Source of the DNA: Gonocerus acuteangulatus
Taxonomy: Eukaryota > Arthropoda > Insecta > Hemiptera > Coreidae
Assembly (NCBI GenBank): GCA_946811695.1
Contig: OX328125.1
Coordinates: forward strand, 51,450,494-51,514,493
Length of the DNA stretch: 64,000 nt
Direction: 5' to 3'
Positions 23,203 through 32,590 of this stretch are shown piece by piece. How positions within the stretch are numbered: the first letter of the stretch is position 1; each line of letters opens with the position of its first letter. Both the position numbers and the translations under genes were made by a program. The notes under the pieces are model-generated. The model was not told the origin of the DNA. It was given only the letters and a program-made list of their open reading frames with translations, and did no database searches.

Positions 23203-24390
23203 ATGGAGTCGCTTGTAGACATAACCTCTAATGTTCAAGTATTACAAGCTAGTCCGTTGTGCTCTTTTGATTTTGCTGTAGTTTTAAATGCTGTGAAAGG
23301 CATAAAACAAGAAGAATATGTTTTAAGTTTAGCAGATGTACTTGATGCTAAAACTATTAAATTTGCTTCCTATATATCAGGACGCAGATTCTGTGTACAC
23401 TTTCATAGTAAGCTGGAAGTAGATAAGCTAGTCAACTAACAGAGGCATATAAATATTCATGGGCACGTTATTTTATTGAGACGCTTCATAGAGCCAGGAA
23501 TAAGGATAGTTGTATCCAATGCTTTTCCTGAAATCCCTAATGAAGCGATAGAAGAAGCTTTGAAGAAGCTAGGAATGGAAATAGTTTCGCCCATACAGTA
23601 TTTAAGAGCAGGCCTTCATGATCCGAGGTTATCACATGTACTTAGTCATAGGAGGCAGTTGTTTATTAATCCTGAAGGCATTGATAAGCTCCCTTCTTCA
23701 TTAAATATAACAGTTAATGAAAAACAGTGGAAAGTATTCCTTGATTTACATAAAATCAGCTGTTTTATATGTAAAGGTCCTCATTTAGCAGCTGAATGTC
23801 CCGAAGCACAAAAAACTGCAACGGATAATTCCCAAGACCTTCTTAATACTGATGAACATGAAGCCTTCAAGAAGACCTGTACTGCTGTCAACATATTGAA
23901 TCGAGAGACTGGATGTATACCTATTTCTCACACGTCAACATCCGACGAACAACTAAAATTCCCAGAAAAACGACGCCGTGATTGTCTTTCTGTGAAAAAA
24001 GTGCCAGAACCGAAGGAAAATACGAACAACGGTGTAATACAAAAACAACAAGATTTGCAGGATTTATTGAAGTCCACAGAAAACGTGTATAAGAGAATGG
24101 AAAATCTTGAGAAGGCTTTGTTAGGGATTTCTCCTTCACATATTGATGGTGTGTATGGTGTTCAGACTCCAGGTAAATCTAATCTCAGTATTGATGAAAG
24201 GAAGATAGGGAAAGAAGAAGATGTGGAAAAGGATGCTGAGGAATTAGCTACTTCTCTGAGAGCTGCATCGCCCAAAGATGAGAAAAGGAAAACATCATTT
24301 TCGAGAGGTCAATCACCTAAAAAACGTGCAACCGGGAAAAAAGAACCTACTACACGCAAAGAAGAACAAAACAAATTCAAGAAGAAGTAA
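23203..24390 (+). pseudogene. LINE ORF1 (gag-like) with one in-frame stop
   Basis: From the ATG at 23203 the frame reads through to 24390 except for one TAA at 23437-23439. The first part holds ISGRRFCVHFHSKLEVDKLV, the second RRFIEPGIRIVVSNAFPEI and LRAGLHDPRLSHVLSHRRQL, an RRM-like gag arrangement known from ORF1 of I/Jockey-type retrotransposons. A zinc knuckle CFICKGPHLAAEC (C-X2-C-X3-H-X4-C) follows, then a coiled-coil-like stretch and a Lys/Arg-rich tail, fitting RNA binding and multimerisation. No ORF2 follows: 265 bp later there is an AAATAAATAAATAAAATGAG tail. This is an ORF1-only derivative, probably dead. The alternative reading as one of two genes is unlikely because both halves share a frame. 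Confidence 0.7.
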
Positions 24391-24971
24391 AAAACGTTTT
24401 ACTTATATCACTATTTGCTTTGGTTTTCCATGAGTTGGTATTTTACTATATTAACAAGTGCGAAAATACCACAGCTGTTTTACTTACGTTAAATTCACTT
24501 AATATTATGTTGTTTTTATACTTTAATATTTTACTGTAATTTCAATTAACTGTTGACTACCAATATATAAATTTATTATGTATGATGCTTGTTTAAAGTG
24601 AGGAAATTGCCTTTGTTGCGAAGCTCAGGAAACAAATAAATAAATAAAATGAGTGAGTGAGTCCTATAAATCCCGATTTTCGATCGCTTATATCTCAGAA
24701 ACTATTCGATGTAGAATTATGAAAATTTCCAGTTTTACTCACATCTTGTAGTATAATACCTGTGTAAAATTTCATAACTTCATCTTTACCTGGTTGAAAG
24801 TTATGAGAGAGTAAAAATCGGCTCTAAGACCTCCGGTAATATACACACAGTATGCTTAGGCCGGAACTTGGCCTGACGCACTACCGTGCGCCTAGATTTT
24901 AATTAAAGTACTATTATGTATTTCAAATGCCTTTTTGTCTGCCCATTTTAACCAAAATTAAATGCCTAACT
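24391..24971. other. LINE tail and hAT 3' region
   Basis: The LINE tail ends near 24660 in TGAGTGAGTGAG. After it comes presumably hAT 3' untranslated sequence; 24959-24971 is the left copy of the SINE target duplication. Confidence 0.45.
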
Positions 24972-25177
24972 GGAGACCCGGTAGCCGTGAGGGTTAAGGC
25001 GTGAGCTCTTAACACTCCGTGCCAAAGGTCGTGGGTTCGATTCCCACTAGGGGCGGTGGCTTTTCTTTCGAAAGAAAAAAAGGCATCACCCCTATCCTGG
25101 CTAGAAAAGGGTGGTAACCTATAGATAACCCGTCCTAAAATTCGTAGTTAATAATAAATGGACGTTAAAAATTTAAA
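24972..25177 (+). mobile_element. tRNA-derived SINE inside a hAT end
   Basis: The head has GTAGCCGTGAGGGTTAAGGC (A-box region, Leu/Ser-tRNA-like) and GGGTTCGATTCCCAC (B box). The body ends in an A-rich stretch. Thirteen bases, TAAATGCCTAACT, repeat on both sides (24959-24971 and 25178-25190) as a target duplication. The acceptor ends do not pair properly, so it is not a functional tRNA gene. Confidence 0.75.
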
Positions 25178-25466
25178 TAAATGCCTAACTTCCGGGCTCT
25201 AATAATGAGTAAGATTCATCTTTGCCTTCACTCCTAATAAATGCCTATTTTAACTAAAGTACTGCATATTTTCAGTATTTTAACTGCCTTTTTGCCTGCC
25301 TATTTTAACCAAAAATAAATGCCTAACTTCCAGGCTCTACTAATAACATTATCATTTTGATTGGAAAATAATTTTAGAAGGTCAATTTTTCAAAGTTAGG
25401 CACTAATAAAGAATTCTTTAGGTTGAATCAAAGGTGCTTTTCATACCCCCCCCCCCCCCTTACACA

Positions 25467-25720
25467 TAAAAAAAGTCTCACTCTCAGAAACTGTGCCATC
25501 TTATTGAAATTTCGTGCTTGTCCCAAGTGTCATTTGGAAAGATTTGATCAAAAACATTTGAAATCGTACTCCAATGAGATCTTGAAAAAATTAACATCTG
25601 GGAGTAAATAATTTAGGTGCCACAATAACAACAACAGGAAACTGACAACAACAACAGGAAACTGACAGTACCCAACTCTACGCGAATGTGACTCCTTCCT
25701 CATTCTAAGCGAAAACATTA
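25467..25720 (+). mobile_element. Helitron family 2 head, degraded
   Basis: AGTCTCACTCTCAGAAACTG with the GTCATTTGGAAAG block, then a short duplicated GGAAACTGACA block near 25636 and 25659. Confidence 0.45.
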
Positions 25721-26530
25721 TTTCAAAAACAAATATTTCTTTTACTTACTCGTTTTACTGAAATATAAATTTGTTAAAAGCAATTATAAAATGATAACCA
25801 AAAACTGTGAAGAGAAGACAAAAGCCGGCCATCTTGGAGTGTTTAAAAAAGATAATTCGGAATATTCAAGATTTATTTTTTACTTTACTCGTTATAGATA
25901 TGGCTTTGAAAATGGTTACCTATACAAAGGTTGAAAATTATCTATACAAAGACAACCTGGAGGGCTATGAACTCCTGAGCTGCCCTGGCTAGGATTTTTT
26001 TTCGCGAGCATTATTTAAAAAAAAAAAAAAAAAAAAAAGAAAAGAAAAAAAAGAAGAAAAAAAAAAAAAAAAGTGCCCTGGTATGCATATGTTACTGGTT
26101 ATTGAACTTGACCTTTCGTTTTTTCGTTTGTTACAAATTATTTGTCTCCATATTGAAAATCGGATTTTGATGAAATGTACTGTAGAATGTTCGAAATGAT
26201 GTTACAAAAAAAGTCGAATAGTCCTACATCAACAAATATTATAATTTCAGCTTTAAAAATATTGTTATTTGGAAGAACCGATTATGTTTTCATTCTTTGG
26301 CTATTCGAAGTGAAATTCAACTCCAGAAATGGACATTGCATTATGGAGTTTCTCCATCGTTTCCCTGGGGGCCTAACGGAATTCATGGCTATATATCGGG
26401 TTGATACGCATCACATTATTTAACATATTATTACGTTATTATTCTTTGTTAACAGATTTTCAATATTACGTACCTGTAATAAAACCGTGTTCCATGATAA
26501 AAAATATTAACAATTAAAACAAATAGTTCC
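25721..26530. other. Spacer with poly-purine tract
   Basis: 26014-26073 is an A/G-only run of about 60 bases. ORFs at 25807-25992 and 26175-26423 are unrecognised. Confidence 0.45.
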
Positions 26531-26534
26531 CTGA

Positions 26535-26830
26535 TACATGGGTGTATATAGAAAATATTTTCGGGGGGGGGGGGCTGTATTTCCGGGGTATTGAATACTA
26601 ACAATTGTTTTAGCCAACTAAAACGCTATTACACATAAAATAAAATATGTTTTTTTAACTAATTAATCTTATTTAATTTATTTTTAAAGGTTTTATAACA
26701 CATTCTTACCGGTCAAATGAAAATTTCGGGGGGGGGGAGGGGGCATGGGCGTATATGAGGGGTTGCAGCCCCCTCAGCCCCTCCTTATTATATACGCCCA
26801 TGCCCTGGTATCATACGCGGACATAGTAGA
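26535..26830. repeat. Foldback-like G-rich repeat
   Basis: CATGGGYGTATAT occurs at 26539 and 26744, and inverted near 26798-26812 (ATATACGCCCATGCC), next to long G runs. The 26744-26812 pair can form a hairpin. Possibly a DNA transposon end; class unknown. Confidence 0.45.
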
Positions 26831-27235
26831 AGCTGGGCTGTATATAGACGACACTAAAAATGCGGAAAACCTTCGTTCCAAATCGAGAGCTCCTAGAAAT
26901 GACAGTAGCATGATTGGGCCAAATCGATGTTTATATTCTAGCTAATGGATCGATTATCCATCTTTCCAAATCACAGGTCTCTGTCATAAACACATTTGAG
27001 GAAAGTCAAATTGGTCTATTTAAAGACGAACAGAACGACTGTTTGCTATTTTCGGAATATTATAAGTGTTTAAGACCCAGTTTCGTGCCGAAAAAAGAAT
27101 AATCGTGACGATTTTGTTAGCCAATATACACACTCTCAAACTCAGACGAACTCTGAGGGAATTTATAACAAGTTTTTTTTTTTGCATCTGTTAGGAAGCT
27201 TTGATAAAGATCGGAAATATACTTAAAAGTTCTTT
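26831..27235. other. Spacer, no gene seen
   Basis: Small overlapping ORFs only. Confidence 0.4.
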
Positions 27236-27239
27236 TTTA

Positions 27240-27279
27240 AATGTAGCCTCAATACTCGCATTCCATCGGAAAGTGCTAA
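27240..27279 (+). mobile_element. Helitron family 1, 3' end fragment
   Basis: GTAGCCTCAATACTCGC then a hairpin and GGAAAGTGCTAA, like the 3' ends at 21942 and 58183. Confidence 0.5.
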
Positions 27280-27645
27280 ATCACAAGTGAGGGACTGTGA
27301 CCGCGACTGCGAATAATTGCCTTTTCGCGCTCTAGCAGCCTCAATATGGTCCGACTTTGATGAAATTTGGCATCTAATGATTTATCTCGAACGAATGTTC
27401 AAGATCGTTTACTAATAGAATCCACCTAAGGGAAAATGTTTTTTTTTTTTTTTTTTTTGGCGGAATTCGCCCTGTCGAGATTACGGTTTTTAGTCTATAG
27501 ACATCCACGTACCCTTTTTATAGGCAATTTGACGTGGATAATCTACTGAAACTATTTTCACGAACCAACAGGTTTGGAGAATTGCGGTAAAACTAGATTA
27601 TTCATTACTTCAACGCCTTTTGTCTGTTTTATACTTAGTCTTTAA
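27280..27645. other. Spacer with poly-T run
   Basis: Nothing recognisable. Confidence 0.4.
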
Positions 27646-27649
27646 TTGA

Positions 27650-27960
27650 TTCATTTTTTTTTTAATTGCATTTAACATTAAAATGTATATTTCAGTAAAA
27701 CAAGTCAAGTAAATTGACAAACAATTTTTTTTTATTGTAATAGAGCTTTCCCTTACTCGAGAAAGTAATTTCCTCTACCGTAAGTTATCTTTGCATAATG
27801 GCGCCAAAAATATTGCTAGCCTTCAGGAGGCGTTTCAATATTTTACAAAATATGAATAAAATATTGAAATATTTATTACAAGCTTTCCTAATAACATTAC
27901 AGATATGGGTGTTATGAAACCCTGCTAGGGTGACGCAGTTCCTGTTAGTATGACTTTAAA
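27650..27960 (-). repeat. Family B repeat next to an inverted Helitron family 2 head
   Basis: 27655-27800 resembles 10150-10260. On minus, 27955-27920 reads CATACTAACAGGAACTGCGT and continues as a family 2 head. Confidence 0.45.
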
Positions 27961-28645
27961 TAATTAAACAAATTAAGATCCTTTTCCCTTATTGAAGAAC
28001 TCTGAACTGTGAAAATGTACAATGTTTTCATCTGATGCAAATTATTAAAAACAAATATTGATAATTTATGGTACTCTGTAATTTAAATTAATATTCCCTC
28101 ATATTGTCAATACGGAGAAAGTATTAATTCAAAATTCATACATGAAATTATGCATAAATGTGTTTCCTAAAACACAGACAATTTCCAGTTAAATATTTTA
28201 TGTAAAAAATAATGCAAAACACCGGGAGCCCCGCATAACGTTAAACAAATGAATTTCCATGAAATAGAAGCTATTTATTTTCCAGAATAAATACTGATAT
28301 TTATGGTATTATTGACTGAACGCTGTGTATATACAAAAAACTTTATTTGCTATGTCACGACAGATAAAACAAAACCAAAAGGAAAACAAATATTCTAAAT
28401 TAAATATATTTAGAAGATAGCAAACATTTCCGGGATTTGATGTCGCTTTTTATACACTACCATTCTACGAGTAGGAATGATGTCTGTACTAGGCAGGAAC
28501 TATTTCTTTATTTATTTGTGAGAATCCCGGTTGTGGACCGCAGTGCCGGTACTGGAGTTCCGCTGTAGCCATCATGAAACCACATAAACGTGATCACCAC
28601 GAATTTGAATAGACATGATGTGGTACATAGAACACACACAAATAA
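27961..28645. other. AT-rich spacer, no gene seen
   Basis: Nothing recognisable. Confidence 0.45.
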
Positions 28646-28650
28646 AAAAG

Positions 28651-29731
28651 TCCAACTCGCAGGAACTCGAGAATCGAAGGAAGATTTACAGCGCCTCAAC
28701 AGGCAACTGATAGTATCCTAAGCGGAAATGACTGTCCCTGCCTACTCAACGTTCGCTCTAGGAAACCAGTATCACCAGTACAACCAATTAAAATGCGAGT
28801 TAAACAGACAAAAAAAAACCTTTAAAGAAAAAAAGACCGACTCGCAGGAACTGCATCATCTTAGCGCGGTTCCATCCGTATCCCTAGTGTCATTTTGAGT
28901 ACTTATAGAAACAGTTATTACTTTGTTTATATCATTCTCAATGTAAACACATATTCCCAAGAAAAGCAAGATTGTCGGAAAGGCGCAAGAAGCTATCCTA
29001 AGCGGAAATTACTCTTTCCGTCGTGCCAAATTTCGCTCTACGAAGTCTCTACTACGAATATGTTTCAAATTGACTTAACTTGCTTCATTCGCTTGACTTA
29101 ACTTTATTCATTTTACTATTAAATGTAATTAAACAAAATAAAATTGTATAAGAAAATGAGAAAGAAGTGTTATTTTGTAATGTACTACGCCACATACAAC
29201 CACAAAATATAATTATATTTCTGCTATAACATTTGGCTGCATGACTTCCAACGGGTATAGTATCTGTCAGCTCTCCTAGGATGCATCTTGATTTATGAAG
29301 TGCAATAAATGCCTAACTGAAGCCTGCCTAGTACATCGACCCAGGGCAGATATCTGACTCTACACGGAGAATGTTGTTCCATTTTCAACAGATTGTCCGA
29401 CTCGCAGGAACTGCTTCATCTTAAGACGTATCTATTCTCATCCATAGTGTCATTTGGATAGCTTAAAATTGAACTAAACGTTTTTTGTTTTTTTTTATTT
29501 CATGAAAATTGTTAATACCCACAGGTTAGAAGCGGAAATTCCTCTATCTAAAGCAAGACTCTCAAAGTCAATTCAAAATACAAACACGCTTCTCAATTAC
29601 TTGTCATGTTTTATTGAAAAATAATGCAATCAAAATAACAGCAAGCAATTAAAAACTAAGGCAAAAAAAAAAAATAAATAAAAACGAAGGTAAACAGAGA
29701 CAAAAAAAGAGGAGTAAATACAATTATTTTG

Positions 29732-29792
<61 letters not shown>

Positions 29793-29794
29793 TT

Positions 29795-29834
<40 letters not shown>

Positions 29835-29836
29835 TT

Positions 29837-29877
<41 letters not shown>
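28651..29877 (+). mobile_element. Three successive Helitron family 2 heads
   Basis: 5'-type heads begin near 28651 (TCCAACTCGCAGGAACTC), 28836 (ACCGACTCGCAGGAACTGC) and 29406 (TCCGACTCGCAGGAACTGC), each followed by the CCTAAGCGGAAAT-type internal block. None has its own CTAA end before the next head. A complete copy follows at 29878. Confidence 0.55.
29739..29875. repeat. Three (AT)n tracts separated by TTTATTTATACAT
   Basis: Pure AT runs with two identical short spacers. ORFs through this stretch are artefacts. Confidence 0.9.
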
Positions 29878-30115
29878 TCCGACTCGCAGGACCTGCGTCA
29901 TCTTAGCGCGGTTACGTGCATCTCGAAGAAATGGAATAGATTAGCATCACAAATCACAGGAAACCGACAGTAGCCAACTTACACAGAAGCGGATAATTCT
30001 TACAGTCTCTAGGGGTTCTGAAACGCAAAATTTTCTAGTCAGCACTTCCGGATTGTTTCATGAGATGAACCTTATAAGCGGGGTTCCTCCTGAAGGGAGG
30101 GAGGAACCGCGCTAA
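29878..30115 (+). mobile_element. Complete minimal Helitron family 2 element, 238 bp
   Basis: Begins TCCGACTCGCAGGACCTGCG and ends with the hairpin GGTTCCTCC/GGAGGAACC followed by GCGCTAA. The 5' head contains TTAGCGCGGTT, the inverse of the 3' end sequence AACCGCGCTAA, so the ends are also subterminal inverted repeats. No target duplication. The internal block has AAACCGACAGTAGCC. Non-autonomous; the best reference copy of the family in this window. Confidence 0.75.
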
Positions 30116-30720
30116 AATAACACTTTCCAAGTTTTTAGCACTTATTTCTCCGATTGACATGACCCTTCAAAAATTCCTTTGAAACATTGTTTGTAGAGAA
30201 TTTAGTAAGCTTCCGAATGGACACCCTCTACTCACCAAGATTTACCAAAAATTTTCGAGATATTTCAGAAAATATACCAAGAACCCAAAACCTTTCACGT
30301 CTAATAATACTTTTTTCCCCCATTACACCTATCTCATTTTCGCATTCCTCAAATATGATTAATACAACATTTAAATTTTATTTACGAAAACAACATTCCA
30401 AAAATGGGAAGAGAAAGAGCATAATGTTAAGTTAGCTCTAGCACCGCTTGATCCGTAAACTCTTTAGTCCCACTTGAATAAATTAAACTGATCTGTACCA
30501 TTAGTGATTAATTACATTAAAATATTCCTCATCTATTATCCTATGAATACTTATTAAATTAGTGAATATACAATGAGTATGTACTTGTATATATCACGAT
30601 CATGTGAATAACTTAATGCTTGCAACGATTTTAAATAAAATTTTAATTAATTAAAAAAAAAAATTAAACCATTGTTTACAAAAGTATTACGAGCATTTAA
30701 TAATGACATGCTAATTTAAT
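30116..30720. other. AT-rich spacer, no gene seen
   Basis: The 82-aa ORF at 30187-30435 is unrecognised. Confidence 0.45.
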
Positions 30721-30724
30721 GTTT

Positions 30725-31290
30725 TACATCTATAAATATAAAAATCACCTGTCTGTTTGGGGGTTTGTTCCTTATACAACTCCACACCGTTTGACCGATT
30801 TTGACCAAACGTGGCACACAGGTACTTCTTGGTCCGGGAAGTCTCGTAGGCTAGGTCAAAATAGTCAACTTTCAAAATTTGGTCAAAAGTATTGTTCAAG
30901 AAAAATTGGCTACACTGAACCATTCAGATTCTGACGGCCATTTTGAATTCAAATTTATTTGTTGATGTTCTTGATAATTAGAATAACTCTAACTCATTGA
31001 TGACTTGACATCATTATATAATCTGTAATACAGTTTATTTCAATTTTATATCATCAGTCACTGTTTAACTAAAGAGCGCAGGCCTTTCTTTTATACGAGC
31101 TATCTACTTGCAGGCTGTGCTGCTGGCCTCTGTCGGCTGTTTCATGAATTGCTGTGGTGCTGGCCTCTATTGGCTGTTTCATGAATAAAATTCACACCGA
31201 TGGACCGGTTTTGAAGTAACTGAGTATACAAGTAGATCTTGAAACGGGGAGAGTCATAGGCAGAAACTAGGCACACAGGGTAACAGCTAG
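30725..31290 (+). repeat. Dispersed repeat family A, copy 3
   Basis: Starts ATAAAAATCACCTGTCTG, carries CCGATTTTGACCAAACG, and ends CACAGGGTAACAGCTAG. Within it, 31116-31188 is a 36-bp imperfect tandem duplication (TGCTGGCCTCTRTYGGCTG). Confidence 0.55.
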
Positions 31291-32295
31291 TGTCTAATAA
31301 TTGTTTTATCTATAGCAATCACTAAACACGATCTTCCCCAGGATCGAATGATAAGAAACCAATTCCTCGTGAAAACCTTCTAATCTCCTTAAGAAATGCT
31401 TGATGAGTATTGTTTGATCTGGAATCTACTTCTTCAATTGCCTTCTTCTTTCTGGGTCATTTCCTCATCAACCATGTCCACTAGAGCATTCGATCGACTC
31501 TTCCTTCCTTAAAGTTCAAGAGGAATCCAATCAGGTTATGTCTTTCATATCTCTTCTAGACATTAGTATTTTACAACGTTTCTTAATACCAAATTAGTAA
31601 ATATCAAGTAATGTAAGTCATTTTGAACTCAATGCTTTTAGTTTCACATGCGCTATTATATTTGTAATGATTCTTACGCATATAATAAAGTCAAAGGTGT
31701 CTTCGTCTGGTTTTCTCGCAAAATGTACGCAAACGATTTCAATAAAATGTTAAGATGCCATACACTACTTAAGGGAATGCTTATCTACTTACCATAATTA
31801 TATGCCTACCAGATGGGAGCCTATCTACATGGGATACCTACCAAAATCCCTAACACAGAGACATGTCCTACCAAATGAGACGTTTTACCTTTTACTGCCA
31901 TTAAAACATTTATTTGTTAGTCCCAAAAGTTACTTTGAATAATATCAATAAGACAACCCTTTGTTGACAGCGACTCAGGAGCTACTGGATGTATGGTATT
32001 CAAACAAACTAAGATATTTTAATTTTGGTGATTTGGAATACTCACGAAAAGTTTTAGAAAACAAAATTATTAACTTACAGGCATTTTTGAAATTTTCGTA
32101 TATTTTCTTAAATATCTTGAAAACGGTTGAGAAATCTTGTTGGCTAAATCTTCAACAAAAACGATTATAAAGACATTTGCACTAGGAAGACCTCAGTCAA
32201 CGGAAAGAGCACAACCTCAAACCTCAAAAGTGTGTTGTTTTTTTTTGCTTTGAACGAATAGTTCTTTACGTTTGTTTTCCTCAGCATTTTATTCC
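31291..32295. other. Spacer, no gene seen
   Basis: The ORF at 31961-32170 is unrecognised. Confidence 0.45.
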
Positions 32296-32304
32296 TTACA
32301 GTTT

Positions 32305-32438
32305 CTACACAGTTTTCCCTCCCTCCTTAGGGAGGAAACCCGGTATTAGGTTGACCTCATGACGCAATCTGGAAGTTCCGACTCGAAACTTTCATGGTTC
32401 AGAGGCCATAGATCAATAATATAAGGGTGGTTAAAATT

Positions 32439-32495
<57 letters not shown>

Positions 32496-32590
32496 GGTCA
32501 TGTTCGTTAACCAGCAGAATCCGTACACCGTAACGTGGGTTTTGGATCGCATGCTGGTACTCGTTTTATTATTCATCGTTTCTTAACGTA
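32305..32590 (-). mobile_element. Helitron family 2-like 3' part, target of the R2-like insertion
   Basis: On minus: CATGAGGTCAACC, then a CTCCCTAAGGAGGG hairpin region near 32325, like the 3' ends at 30115, 37179 and 56308. The inner part with an (AT)n tract (32450-32491) was duplicated by the R2-like insertion. Confidence 0.5.
32386..32590. repeat. Left copy of long direct repeat flanking the R2-like element
   Basis: About 205 bp from AAACTTTCATGG to TTCTTAACGTA, repeated at 36073-36291 with one base difference outside the (AT)n tract. It ends exactly where the R2-like sequence begins. Confidence 0.85.

Larger units (their letters stand above)
20060..25339 (+). mobile_element. hAT-type transposon with nested insertions
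   Basis: Left end TAGAGCCTGGAAGTTAGG at 20060 and its inverse ending at 25339 form the TIRs. The flanking 8 bp are CTGATAAC (20052-20059) and CTAATAAC (25340-25347), 7/8 identical, as expected for hAT. It carries a CGGBP1-like transposase gene. Later insertions are a Helitron (21010-21942), a LINE ORF1 fragment (about 22800-24660) and a tRNA-SINE (24972-25177). The 3' terminal region is present twice: a second TIR-like end finishes near 25202 but is not followed by a matching duplication. Confidence 0.75.

Noticed and set aside
25807..27102. Run of ORFs of 60-82 aa
   Set aside because: Different frames, no motifs, no consistent exon boundaries.
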